A DNA stretch of 64,000 nucleotides from Rhodoferax sp. Its GTDB lineage: Bacteria; Pseudomonadota; Gammaproteobacteria; Burkholderiales; Burkholderiaceae_C. Under the pieces are notes generated by a model, which did no database searches, was not told the DNA's origin, and saw only the letters and a program-made list of their open reading frames with translations. Where the stretch lies: positions 248,001 through 312,000 of the forward strand of contig JACKLK010000001.1 in the NCBI GenBank assembly GCA_024236015.1. The letters run 5' to 3'. Positions 16,678 through 25,701 of this stretch are shown here, piece by piece. The position numbers were made by a program, and so were the translations under genes. Positions within the stretch are counted from its first letter, which is position 1, and every line of letters begins with the position of its first letter.

Positions 16678-18135
16678 ATGATGAAATTCGACGAGATGTA
16701 CACCTCCTTGCCCTACGAGTTCTTCTCGGGTGGCGAGAAGATCCGCGACCACTACAAGATCTACGACGAGTGGCTGGCACGCCAGCCGGGCGACATGATG
16801 GCGACCCGGCGCGAGGAGGCCGAGGTCATCTTCCGCCGCGTGGGCATCACGTTTGCCGTATACGGCGACAAGGACGATACCGGGGCCGGCCATGAACGCC
16901 TGATTCCGTTCGACCTGATACCGCGCATCATCGCGGCGCGCGAATGGGATGCGCTGGAGAAGGGCCTGGCGCAACGCGTCACCGCATTGAACCGTTTCAT
17001 CCACGACTGTTATCACGACCAGGAGATCTTCAAGGCCGGCATCGTGCCCAACGACCAGCTGGTGGGCAATGCGCAGTTCCGCGAGGAGATGGTCGGGGTC
17101 GACGTGACCGGCGGCATCTATTCGCACATCTCGGGGGTGGACATCGTGCGCGCGGCCAATGCCAAGGGCGAGCCCGAATATTTCGTGCTCGAGGACAACC
17201 TGCGGGTTCCCAGCGGCGTGAGCTACATGCTGGAGAACCGCAAGATGACGATGCGCCTGTTCCCCGAGCTGTTCAGCGCGCACAAGGTCGCTCCGGTCGC
17301 GCATTACCCCGACCTGCTGCTCGAGACCCTGCGCGAATGCAGCCCCGAGACCACCGCCGAGCCGACCGTCGTGGTGCTGACGCCGGGCATGTACAACAGC
17401 GCCTACTACGAACACGCATTCCTGGCCCAGCAGATGGGCGTGGAACTGGTGGAAGGCCAGGACCTGTTCACCCGCGACCAGTTCCTGTACATGCGCACCA
17501 CGCGCGGGCCCAAGCGGGTGGACGTGATCTACCGCCGGGTCGACGACGACTTCCTGGATCCGAAAGTGTTCCGTCCGGATTCCACGCTGGGTTGTCCCGG
17601 CCTGATGGACGTCTATCGCGCCGGCCACGTGTCGATCTGCAACGCGGTCGGCACCGGGGTGGCCGACGACAAGTCGATCTATCCCTACGTGCCCAAGATG
17701 ATCGAGTTCTACCTGGGCGAGAAACCCTTGCTCAACAACGTGCCGACCCTGATGTGCCGCAACGCGGACGACCTGCTGTATACGCTGGACAACCTCAAGG
17801 ACCTGGTCGTCAAGGAGGTCCACGGCGCGGGCGGCTACGGCATGCTGGTCGGCCCGGCCGCGACCAAGGACGAGCTAGAGGAATTCGGCAAGTTGCTGCG
17901 CGCCCATCCGGAGCGCTACATCGCGCAGCCGACGCTGAGCCTGTCGAGTTGCCCGACCTTCGTCGAAAGCGGCATCGCCCCGCGCCACATCGACCTGCGC
18001 CCCTACGTGCTCAGTGGCAAGAAGGTGCAGATGGTGCCGGGCGGCCTGACCCGGGTCGCGCTGAAGGAGGGCTCCCTGGTGGTGAACTCGTCGCAGGGCG
18101 GCGGCACCAAGGACACCTGGGTGCTCGAGGAATGA
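16678..18135 (+). CDS. Circularly permuted ATP-grasp protein
   Basis: A 485-residue protein of the DUF404/DUF407 type, now classed as circularly permuted ATP-grasp (YDEMY...GGEKIRDHYKIYDEWL near the N-terminus, VLEDNLRVPSGVSYMLENR, VKEVHGAGGYGMLVGP, and the C-terminal SQGGGTKDTWVLEE). ATP-grasp enzymes form amide bonds through acyl phosphates; this family is predicted to make or modify a short peptide. It is followed 52 bases later by the alpha-E gene, its usual partner. ATG ATG at 16678 allows either methionine; GGAGA lies upstream. Confidence 0.93.
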   Translation: MMKFDEMYTSLPYEFFSGGEKIRDHYKIYDEWLARQPGDMMATRREEAEVIFRRVGITFAVYGDKDDTGAGHERLIPFDLIPRIIAAREWDALEKGLAQRVTALNRFIHDCYHDQEIFKAGIVPNDQLVGNAQFREEMVGVDVTGGIYSHISGVDIVRAANAKGEPEYFVLEDNLRVPSGVSYMLENRKMTMRLFPELFSAHKVAPVAHYPDLLLETLRECSPETTAEPTVVVLTPGMYNSAYYEHAFLAQQMGVELVEGQDLFTRDQFLYMRTTRGPKRVDVIYRRVDDDFLDPKVFRPDSTLGCPGLMDVYRAGHVSICNAVGTGVADDKSIYPYVPKMIEFYLGEKPLLNNVPTLMCRNADDLLYTLDNLKDLVVKEVHGAGGYGMLVGPAATKDELEEFGKLLRAHPERYIAQPTLSLSSCPTFVESGIAPRHIDLRPYVLSGKKVQMVPGGLTRVALKEGSLVVNSSQGGGTKDTWVLEE

Positions 18136-18187
18136 CGGTCTGCGATGCGCACGACCCTGCACAACCGGGAATAACGAAGGAGCGACC

Positions 18188-19147
18188 ATGCTGAGCCGAA
18201 CCGCCGACCACCTGTTCTGGATGTCACGCTACACCGAACGGGCCGAGAACACCGCACGCCTGCTCGACGTGAACTACCAGACCTCGCTGCTGCCGCAATC
18301 GGACGCCGTCGCGCTCGTGGGCTGGCAGGGCCTGATCAGCATCAGCGAGCTGATGCCGGCCTACACCGAGAAATACGGGGCCGTCAACGCCCGTGACGTG
18401 ATGGACTTCATGGTCAAGGACGAGACCAACCCGTCGAGCATCGTGTCCTGCCTGACCGCGGCGCGCGAAAACGCACGGGCGGTGCGCGGCACCCTGACCA
18501 CCGAGGTCTGGGAGACCCAGAACCAGACCTGGCTCGAGGTGCGGCGCAACCTCAAGGCCGGCGTGTTCGAACGCGATCCGGCGGCGTTCTTCGAGTGGGT
18601 CAAGTTCCATTCCCACCTGTCGCGCGGTGTGACGGTGGGCACCATGCTGATGGACGAGGCGCTGCATTTCATGCGCCTGGGGACCTTCCTGGAGCGGGCC
18701 GACAACACGGCGCGCCTGATGGACGTGAAGTTCCATGCGGTGCAGAGCGACTTCTACGGCGCGGCCAGCGAAAAGGACCAGGAATACGACTTCTACCACT
18801 GGAGTGCCATCCTGCAGAGCATCTCGGGTTTCGAGATCTACCGCAAGGTCTACCGTGACGTGATCAAGCCCGAGCTGGTGGCCGAACTGATGATGCTGCG
18901 CCCGGACATGCCGCGTTCGCTGCTGGCCAGCCTGAACGAAGTCGTCAACAACCTGGGCCTGCTGGCCACGGAGCGTTCGAGCGACACGATGCGCCGTGCC
19001 GGCAAGTTGTGTGCCGAGCTCAAATACGGACAGATCGACGAGATCCTGGCCACGGGGCTGCATGCCTACCTGACGCAGTTCCTCGATCGGGTCAACGACC
19101 TGGGTTCGCACATCAGTCGCGACTTCCTGGTGCCCTTGCCGAACTGA
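18188..19147 (+). CDS. Alpha-E domain protein (DUF403)
   Basis: A 319-residue, mostly helical protein with the family start MLSRTADHLFWMSRYTERAEN and the repeated signature MRLGTFLERADNTARLMDVK near residue 165. Alpha-E proteins have no assigned activity; they occur with circularly permuted ATP-grasp and transglutaminase genes, and were proposed on that basis to take part in peptide synthesis. GAAGGAG precedes the ATG. Here the next gene is a large signalling protein rather than the usual transglutaminase. Confidence 0.93.
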   Translation: MLSRTADHLFWMSRYTERAENTARLLDVNYQTSLLPQSDAVALVGWQGLISISELMPAYTEKYGAVNARDVMDFMVKDETNPSSIVSCLTAARENARAVRGTLTTEVWETQNQTWLEVRRNLKAGVFERDPAAFFEWVKFHSHLSRGVTVGTMLMDEALHFMRLGTFLERADNTARLMDVKFHAVQSDFYGAASEKDQEYDFYHWSAILQSISGFEIYRKVYRDVIKPELVAELMMLRPDMPRSLLASLNEVVNNLGLLATERSSDTMRRAGKLCAELKYGQIDEILATGLHAYLTQFLDRVNDLGSHISRDFLVPLPN

Positions 19148-19271
19148 GCGTCCAGCGATGCCGCGGCCTGCGGGGCCGCGCATCGGCCTGCCTGCGTCGA
19201 TCGGGGGCAGAATGCGAGTCGAGGCACCCTGATTCGATGGTCTTCCTATCCTGTTCGCGGCGAACCCCGTC

Positions 19272-22200
19272 ATGACCCAGGCTGCAACGGCGGCGGGTGA
19301 TGCGGAGCTGCTCGTGCGCGACGAGCAGGTCCGCCAGCATCGACTGATCCTGCCCGCCGCCGTGGTCGGCAGCAGCCTGCTGGGGCTGATCGTCGCTGCG
19401 GTCCAGTCGCGGGTCGTCGGCCTGGCGCCGGCGGCGACCTGGCTGCTGGTGCTGGCCGTGGCGCTGGTGGCCCGGATCTGGGTCTACCGCCGGCACCAGG
19501 GTGCCGACCCCGAGCATCGGCAGGCGCAGCGGTGGATCGGGCGTTACCGGCTCATGTCGCTGGCGCATGGCGTGGTGTGGGCGCTGGCGGCCTACTGGCT
19601 GTTTCCGCCGACCTCGCTGGCGCACCAGTTGTTCCTGGTGTTCGCGCTGGCGGGCATCTGCGTCAGTTCGTTGTCCGGCTACGCGTTCGACCTGCGCTCC
19701 GCGTTGTGGTTCAGCCTGCCCGTGACGCTGGCATGGGTGCTGCGCCTGATGACGCTGGACAACGACACCGGCATGATGATGGCGGCCATCGGCGTGTTGT
19801 TCATCCTGTACATGCTGGCGATCGCCGCGCGCGCCCAGCGCACGATGCGCGAGGCGGTCCTGTTGCGCGCGGCACAGGCCGCGCAACTGGCCGACGTGCA
19901 TCGCAGCCATGCGCAGATGCAGCAGGCCGAGGCGTTGGCGGACCTGGGCAGCTTCGTGCTCGATTGGCAGGCCGACACCCTGCATTGGTCCGATGGCCAT
20001 TTCCGCGTGTGGGGGTTGGAGCCGGGCAGCGTGGTGCCCGATCGCGAGCTGTTCCTGGCCGGCGTGCATCCGGACGATCGGCAGCGCATCGCGGCGCAAC
20101 TGCAGCTGGCGATCGACACCGGCGCCGTGCCCGATTGCCGCTACCGGGTCTGCTGGCCCGACGGGCAGGTCCGTCACGTGTTCGCGCGCAGCGAGATCCA
20201 GGTCGATGCGCAGGGACGCGCCGTCGCCATGACCGGCACGGTCCAGGACGTGACACAGCAGACACAGACCGAAGCCCGGCTGCAGGAGCAGCAGCAACTG
20301 CTGTCGGTGATGCGGCAGACCACGCAACTCGGATTCTGGTTCGTCGGCCGGGACGGGCGCACGACCGGGGTCAACCCGGCCTTGCAGACCATGCTCGCCA
20401 GCTCCGAGGCGGCGCTGATGGACGTGGACATCCTGGAGCGGGTGGACGCGCCGTACGCGCAGCGCCTGCGCCACTGCCTGGCCGGAGTCCATGGCGCCGG
20501 TGATGCCGGCGCGCTGGTCGACGTCTCCCGTGCCGACGGCAGCGTGGTGCGTTGCCTGGCGCACGAGACCGCCCTGGTCGACGCGGCGGGGCAGGTGAGC
20601 GGCCTGCTGGTGACGCTGTCGGACCTCAGCGCCATCGAGCGTGCCCGTGCGGCGCAACATGTGTCGGAGTTCGTCGTCAACTCGGTGCGCGACATGGTCA
20701 GCGTCACCGATCTAGACGATCGTTATCGTTTCGTCAACGATGCCTGGTGCGCGCGCCATGGGCTGCGGCGCGAGGACGTGCTGGGGCGCACGATCGCCGA
20801 GGCGATGCCGGTGGTGATGACGGCCCGTCGCCACGAGGCGCTGCGGCGCTGCATCGCCGATCGGCAGATGCAGATGGTGCGGGCCGAGATCGATTACCCG
20901 CAGCTGGGCCGGCGCACGATGGAAACCACGATGACGCCGTACCTGACCAGCGACGCGGACGTGCGCGGCGTGGTTGCCGTCACGCGCGACGTGACCGAGC
21001 AGGAACATATACGCGCCGCTCTGTCGCAGAGCCTGGAGAACCTGCAGCGCATCTTCAACGCGACCACCGACGGCATGTTCGCCTATGACGCGGCCGACCC
21101 GACCGGCCGGCTGCTGTTCGCCAACGACCGGCTGTTCGAGATGTGGCAGATGCCGGCGCGCGCGGCACATACGGTGACGCGGGCCGACATGATGCAGGCC
21201 GCGGGCAAGTTGTTCGTCGACCCGCCGCTCGAGTTCGCCCGCATCGAGCGCATCCTGGCGTCGGACGAACCGCACACCGACCGGCTGGAGCTGCGCGACG
21301 GCCGTGTGCTGGAGCGGCACAGCGTGCCGATGAAGAATGCATCGGGCCCGACCCGGGTCTGGATTTTCCGCGACATCACGGTGCAGGAGCAGGCGGTGGA
21401 AGCGCTGCGCGCCAACGATGGCCAGCAGCGCGCGCTGATGGACGCCTTTCCCGGTTACGTCAGCGTCATCGACCAGGACTTCGTCTACACCTATGTCAAC
21501 GCGCGCATGGCGGCGTTGTTTGACCTGCAGCCGGCGGAGATTGTCGGGCGCCGGGTCCGGGATCTGATGGGCGAGGAGCAATACCGCCAGAACGTGCGCG
21601 AGATCGCACGGGTACGCGCCGGCCAGCGGGTCGCCGTCGAGCAGCGTTTCGAGGCCACCGAGCACCGGCCCGAGGTCTACCTGCAGGTCACGCTGGTCAT
21701 GGGCGCCAGGGGCACGGGCGGGTTGCAGCGTTATTACGCCTTCGGCATCGACATCACCGAACTCAAGCGGGCCGAGGTGGCGCTGCGCGCCGCCAAGGAC
21801 GACGCCGAGCGCGCGGACCGGGCCAAGAGCGCGTTCCTGGCCAGTGTCAGCCACGAGTTGCGCACGCCGCTCAACGCCATCCTCGGGTTCTCGCAACTGC
21901 TGCGTGCCGATGCGCAGGGCACGCCGTCGGCGAGCGAGAACGCCGGCGAGATCGAACGCGCGGGCCGGCACCTGCTGTCGCTGGTCGACGACCTGATCGA
22001 CCTCGGCGGCGTCGAGGCCGGCCACCTCGAGCTGACGATGGAGCGGCTCTCGATCGAGACCGTCATCAACGAGAGCCTGTCGATGGTCGCGCCGCTGGCC
22101 GCCAACCAGGGCATCCGCATCGTGTTCGAAGGTGGCAACGCGCGCAACGCCGTGGTGCTGGCCGACGCGGTTCGCCTGCGCCAGGTCGTCATCAATCTGC

Positions 22201-24593
22201 TGTCCAACGCGATCAAGTACAACCGGCCCGAAGGTTCGGTGCGTGTCTCGTGCCTGCGCCAGCCCGCGGATGCGGACAACCAGGGCCCCCGGATTCGCAT
22301 CGCGGTCACCGACACCGGCAACGGCATATCGCCCGAGATGGCCCACCAGGTGTTCTCGGCGTTCGAGCGCCTGGGCGCCGAGCGCGGCACGATCGAGGGC
22401 ACGGGCATCGGATTGTCGATCTCGCGGCGGCTGGTGGGGGCGATGGGCGGCTCGATCGGTTACGAGAGCCGCATGCAACAGGGCAGCACGTTCTGGGTCG
22501 ACCTGCCGTCGCTGACGCCGGCCACGGCCACCGGGGCCACCGCCGAGGGCAACCCGGCATCTCGCATCGTCCAGCCGCTGGCGCACCGCGACCGCTCGCG
22601 CGTGCTGGTGGCCGAGGACTACGGGCCGAACCAGGCGGTGCTCAAGCTGCAGCTGTCCAGCCTGGGCTGCACGGTCGACATGGTCAGCGATGGCGTGGAG
22701 GCGCTGGCGTGCTGGAAGGCCAAGGCCTACGACCTGGTCCTGAGCGACCTGGACATGCCCAACATGGGAGGCCACGAGCTGGCGCGTGCCATCCGCGCGC
22801 TGGAATCAGACGATGGCCGGCGGGTGCCCATCGTCGCCATCAGTGCGGCGGCCGTGGCCGGCGAACGCGAGCGATGCCTGGCCGCCGGCATGGACGACAT
22901 GTTGACCAAGCCGGTCTCGCTGGAGATGCTGGCAGCCATGCTGGGGCGCTGGCTGGGCGTGGTGCGCCAGGCGCCGGCCGCGGCACCTGCGCCGTCGCCG
23001 GCCGGTACGGCGCCGGTGCAAGCCGAACCGGCGGTGCTCGACCTCGATGCCTTGTATGCGGTGCTGGGCCGCGTCAGTACCGCACAGGCCCGCTCGCTGC
23101 TGGCCACCTTCGTGGACACCGCGCGCAGCGGCATCGACCGGCTGGCCGCGGCCGATCCCGAACCGCAGGAACTGGCGCGCGAGATGCACCGCCAGCGCTC
23201 GTCGGCGCGCACCGTGGGGGCGCTGCGCTACGCGGCCCTGGCGCAGGCGATCGAGCGGGACGCCCACCAGCGCGCGGGTGCGGAACTGGCGCCGTCGCTG
23301 CAGGCGCTGGCCGAGGCGCTGGAGCAGGTCCGCCAGCGCGCCGCCGACGTGGATGCGATGGACGAGACCTCGATGCCGGCGCCGCTGCAGGTCGAGGCGC
23401 AGGCACAGGATCTGGTCGGCTCGGTGCTGGTCGTGGACGACGACCCGGTGGTCCTGATGCAGATGCAGCAGATGCTGACCGGCATCGGCATCGGCGAAGT
23501 GCTGACCGCCAGCAACGGTGTCGATGCCTTGTGGCAGATGAACGGCCGCCCGGCACCGCCCGATGTGGTGGTGTGCGACCTGAACATGCCCGAGATGGAT
23601 GGCGTGGAGATGATCCGGCGCTTCGGACAAAGCGGTTTTCGCGGCGCGTTGATCCTGATGAGTGGTGCCGACGAGCAATTGCTCGCCACCGTCAGCAACC
23701 TGGCGCAGCTGCAGGGCCTGAGCGTGCTCGGCGAGGTCCACAAGCCGGCCACGCCGCAGCAGATGATTGCGCTGCTGCACGCGTCGCTGCCCGACCAGGC
23801 CGCGCGGCAGCCGGCCGGCGGCCCATCGGTGCTGACGCCCCAGTCCATCCTGGCCGGGATCCGCAACGGCGAGTTCGGCATCTGGTTCCAGCCCAAGGTC
23901 CGGGCCGACACGCTCGAGCCCGTGGGCGTGGAGGCGCTGGCGCGCTGGCAGCAGGCCGACGGCAGCCAGGTCTCGCCCGGCCTGTTCATCGTCGCGGCCG
24001 AACGCGCGGGCATTATCGGCCAGCTGTCGGCGGTGTTGCTCGACACCGCCCTGCGCGATGGCGCCCGGCTGCACCGGGCCGGTCATCCCTTGTCGATCGC
24101 GCTGAACCTGTCGGCCTTGTGGCTGGACGACCTGAACCTGCCGGATCTGCTGCTGCAGTCCGTACAGGCGCAGGGCTTGCGGCCTTCCGACATCAACCTG
24201 GAGGTGACCGAGACCGGTGTCACCAAGGACATCCCGACCGCGCTCGACGTGCTCAGCCGCCTGCGCCTGAAGGGCTTCGGCCTGTCGATCGACGACTTCG
24301 GCATCGGCTACTCGTCGTTCGAGCAGCTCGGCCGGATCCCGTTCACCGAACTCAAGCTCGATCGCAGCTTCGTGGCCCGCGGCACCCGGGATGCCGCCGC
24401 GCGCGCCATTCTCGAGAGCAGCATGGCCATGTCCACCAAGATGGCGCTGCGCACGGTGGCCGAAGGTGTCGAGACCGAGGAGGAGCTGGCGATGGTGCGC
24501 GCGTTGGGATGCGACGAGGTGCAGGGTTTCCTGATCGCCCGGCCCATGCCGGCCGAGCAACTCATCGCCTGGCTGCAGCAGCGCGCCGGCTGA
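19272..24593 (+). CDS. Multi-PAS hybrid histidine kinase with HPt and receiver-EAL output
   Basis: One 1773-residue protein carries a whole phosphorelay. About six membrane segments (residues 25-190) are followed by five PAS/PAC units (about 225-835). The kinase core has His near 861 in SVSHELRTPLN, an N box near 972 (INLLSNAIKYN), DTGNGIS near 1016 and GTGIGLSIS near 1043. Receiver 1 runs from about 1108 with its Asp in LSDLDMPNMGG near 1159. An HPt domain has its His in REMHRQRSSARTVGA near 1304. Receiver 2 starts near 1384 with its Asp in CDLNMPEMDG near 1437. An EAL domain (1530-1770) keeps VEALARW, LNLSA, EVTET, DDFGIGYSS, ELKLDRSF, AEGVETEEE and VQGF, so c-di-GMP hydrolysis is likely. 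The receiver-EAL end has the layout of RocR/PvrR-type regulators. Confidence 0.93.
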   Translation: MTQAATAAGDAELLVRDEQVRQHRLILPAAVVGSSLLGLIVAAVQSRVVGLAPAATWLLVLAVALVARIWVYRRHQGADPEHRQAQRWIGRYRLMSLAHGVVWALAAYWLFPPTSLAHQLFLVFALAGICVSSLSGYAFDLRSALWFSLPVTLAWVLRLMTLDNDTGMMMAAIGVLFILYMLAIAARAQRTMREAVLLRAAQAAQLADVHRSHAQMQQAEALADLGSFVLDWQADTLHWSDGHFRVWGLEPGSVVPDRELFLAGVHPDDRQRIAAQLQLAIDTGAVPDCRYRVCWPDGQVRHVFARSEIQVDAQGRAVAMTGTVQDVTQQTQTEARLQEQQQLLSVMRQTTQLGFWFVGRDGRTTGVNPALQTMLASSEAALMDVDILERVDAPYAQRLRHCLAGVHGAGDAGALVDVSRADGSVVRCLAHETALVDAAGQVSGLLVTLSDLSAIERARAAQHVSEFVVNSVRDMVSVTDLDDRYRFVNDAWCARHGLRREDVLGRTIAEAMPVVMTARRHEALRRCIADRQMQMVRAEIDYPQLGRRTMETTMTPYLTSDADVRGVVAVTRDVTEQEHIRAALSQSLENLQRIFNATTDGMFAYDAADPTGRLLFANDRLFEMWQMPARAAHTVTRADMMQAAGKLFVDPPLEFARIERILASDEPHTDRLELRDGRVLERHSVPMKNASGPTRVWIFRDITVQEQAVEALRANDGQQRALMDAFPGYVSVIDQDFVYTYVNARMAALFDLQPAEIVGRRVRDLMGEEQYRQNVREIARVRAGQRVAVEQRFEATEHRPEVYLQVTLVMGARGTGGLQRYYAFGIDITELKRAEVALRAAKDDAERADRAKSAFLASVSHELRTPLNAILGFSQLLRADAQGTPSASENAGEIERAGRHLLSLVDDLIDLGGVEAGHLELTMERLSIETVINESLSMVAPLAANQGIRIVFEGGNARNAVVLADAVRLRQVVINLLSNAIKYNRPEGSVRVSCLRQPADADNQGPRIRIAVTDTGNGISPEMAHQVFSAFERLGAERGTIEGTGIGLSISRRLVGAMGGSIGYESRMQQGSTFWVDLPSLTPATATGATAEGNPASRIVQPLAHRDRSRVLVAEDYGPNQAVLKLQLSSLGCTVDMVSDGVEALACWKAKAYDLVLSDLDMPNMGGHELARAIRALESDDGRRVPIVAISAAAVAGERERCLAAGMDDMLTKPVSLEMLAAMLGRWLGVVRQAPAAAPAPSPAGTAPVQAEPAVLDLDALYAVLGRVSTAQARSLLATFVDTARSGIDRLAAADPEPQELAREMHRQRSSARTVGALRYAALAQAIERDAHQRAGAELAPSLQALAEALEQVRQRAADVDAMDETSMPAPLQVEAQAQDLVGSVLVVDDDPVVLMQMQQMLTGIGIGEVLTASNGVDALWQMNGRPAPPDVVVCDLNMPEMDGVEMIRRFGQSGFRGALILMSGADEQLLATVSNLAQLQGLSVLGEVHKPATPQQMIALLHASLPDQAARQPAGGPSVLTPQSILAGIRNGEFGIWFQPKVRADTLEPVGVEALARWQQADGSQVSPGLFIVAAERAGIIGQLSAVLLDTALRDGARLHRAGHPLSIALNLSALWLDDLNLPDLLLQSVQAQGLRPSDINLEVTETGVTKDIPTALDVLSRLRLKGFGLSIDDFGIGYSSFEQLGRIPFTELKLDRSFVARGTRDAAARAILESSMAMSTKMALRTVAEGVETEEELAMVRALGCDEVQGFLIARPMPAEQLIAWLQQRAG

Positions 24594-24612
24594 CGGCCGA
24601 CGCCGGTGTGCG

Positions 24613-25701
24613 TCAGCGTTCGCGTGCCTCGGCCACGGCGCGGCCGAGCTCGATCACCGCCAGTGCGTAGTAGCTGCTCCAGTTGTAGCGGGTGACCACG
24701 TAGAAGTTCTCCGTGCCGGCGACGTACAGCGGCTCGCCGCCGCCGTTCTCCAGTTCCACCAGGGCCAGCGGGCCGGCATGCTGGCGGGCGGCGCCGTCGA
24801 GCAGCGCGCCCTTGGCCGCCATCGCATCGGCACTGAACGTGGGCAGGATGTCGGGCGCCAGCAAGGCGTCCAGGTCGAGCACGGCGGGGTCGAACCGCAC
24901 CGGGTAATGGGTGGGCATGCCCTTGTTCCAGCCGAATGCGACGAAATAGTTCGCCACCGAGCCGATCGCGTCGGCCGGGCTGTCGAACAGGTCGATGCGC
25001 CCGTCACCGTCGAAGTCGATCGCATACTTGACCCAGCTCGACGGCATGAACTGCGGCAGGCCCATGGCGCCGGCATAACTGCCGCGCAACTGCAGCGGAT
25101 CGGTGTCCGAGCGTTGCGCCAGCGACAGCAACTGCTCGAGTTCGTCCTGGAAGAACGCGCGCCGCTGCGCCGCGCGCGGATGGGCCTGCGGGAAGTCGAA
25201 GCTCAGCGTGGCCAGCGCATCGACGACCCGGAAGTTGCCGGTGTTGCGGCCGTAGATGGTCTCCACGCCGATGATGCCGACGATGATCTCGGCCGGCACC
25301 CCGAACACCTGCTCGGCGCGTTCGAGCGCGGCCTGGTGGGCCTGCCAGAACGCGACGCCGGCGCGGATCCGCACCGGATCGATGAAGCGGCTACGGTAGA
25401 CGCGCCAGTTCTTCGGGGTTCCGCTGGGCGCGGGCAAGACCCAGCGCGTGACCTGCGGCAGCAGCCGTGCCTGGCCGATGATGCTGCGCACCCAGTCGCG
25501 GTCGAGGTTGCGGCGTTCGGCGATCTCGTCGGCGACGCGCATCGCGTCGGCGCGGTCGGCGTACAGCACGGAGGCGGCGTTCGCGCCGGCCTTGCGCTTG
25601 CTCTTGGGTTGGGCCGCCCAGCTGGCGGACAGGCCCAGCGCCAGCGCGATGCACAGGATCAGGGAAAGACGGGCGCGGGCGTCGTACATCAGCGTGGCCA
25701 T
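24613..25701 (-). CDS. mltB: Lytic murein transglycosylase B
   Basis: A 362-residue lytic transglycosylase of the MltB/SLT_2 family, cleaving the MurNAc-GlcNAc bond of peptidoglycan in the periplasm. The catalytic acid is Glu147 in IIGVETIYGRNTG, and SYAGAMGLPQFMPSSW and the DGDGRIDLFDSPADAIGSVANY segment are typical. The signal peptide ends near residue 30 (SASWAA) and no lipobox is visible, so it should be soluble, unlike E. coli MltB. The ATG at 25701 overlaps the end of tgpA by 13 bases; a second ATG at 25689 overlaps the tgpA stop as TGATG. Both indicate coupling. Confidence 0.93.
   Translation of the reverse strand: MATLMYDARARLSLILCIALALGLSASWAAQPKSKRKAGANAASVLYADRADAMRVADEIAERRNLDRDWVRSIIGQARLLPQVTRWVLPAPSGTPKNWRVYRSRFIDPVRIRAGVAFWQAHQAALERAEQVFGVPAEIIVGIIGVETIYGRNTGNFRVVDALATLSFDFPQAHPRAAQRRAFFQDELEQLLSLAQRSDTDPLQLRGSYAGAMGLPQFMPSSWVKYAIDFDGDGRIDLFDSPADAIGSVANYFVAFGWNKGMPTHYPVRFDPAVLDLDALLAPDILPTFSADAMAAKGALLDGAARQHAGPLALVELENGGGEPLYVAGTENFYVVTRYNWSSYYALAVIELGRAVAEARER

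Noticed and set aside
13982..16780. 932-codon minus-strand frame over comEC
   Set aside because: Exactly antisense to comEC; composed of Arg, His and Gln runs with no domain.
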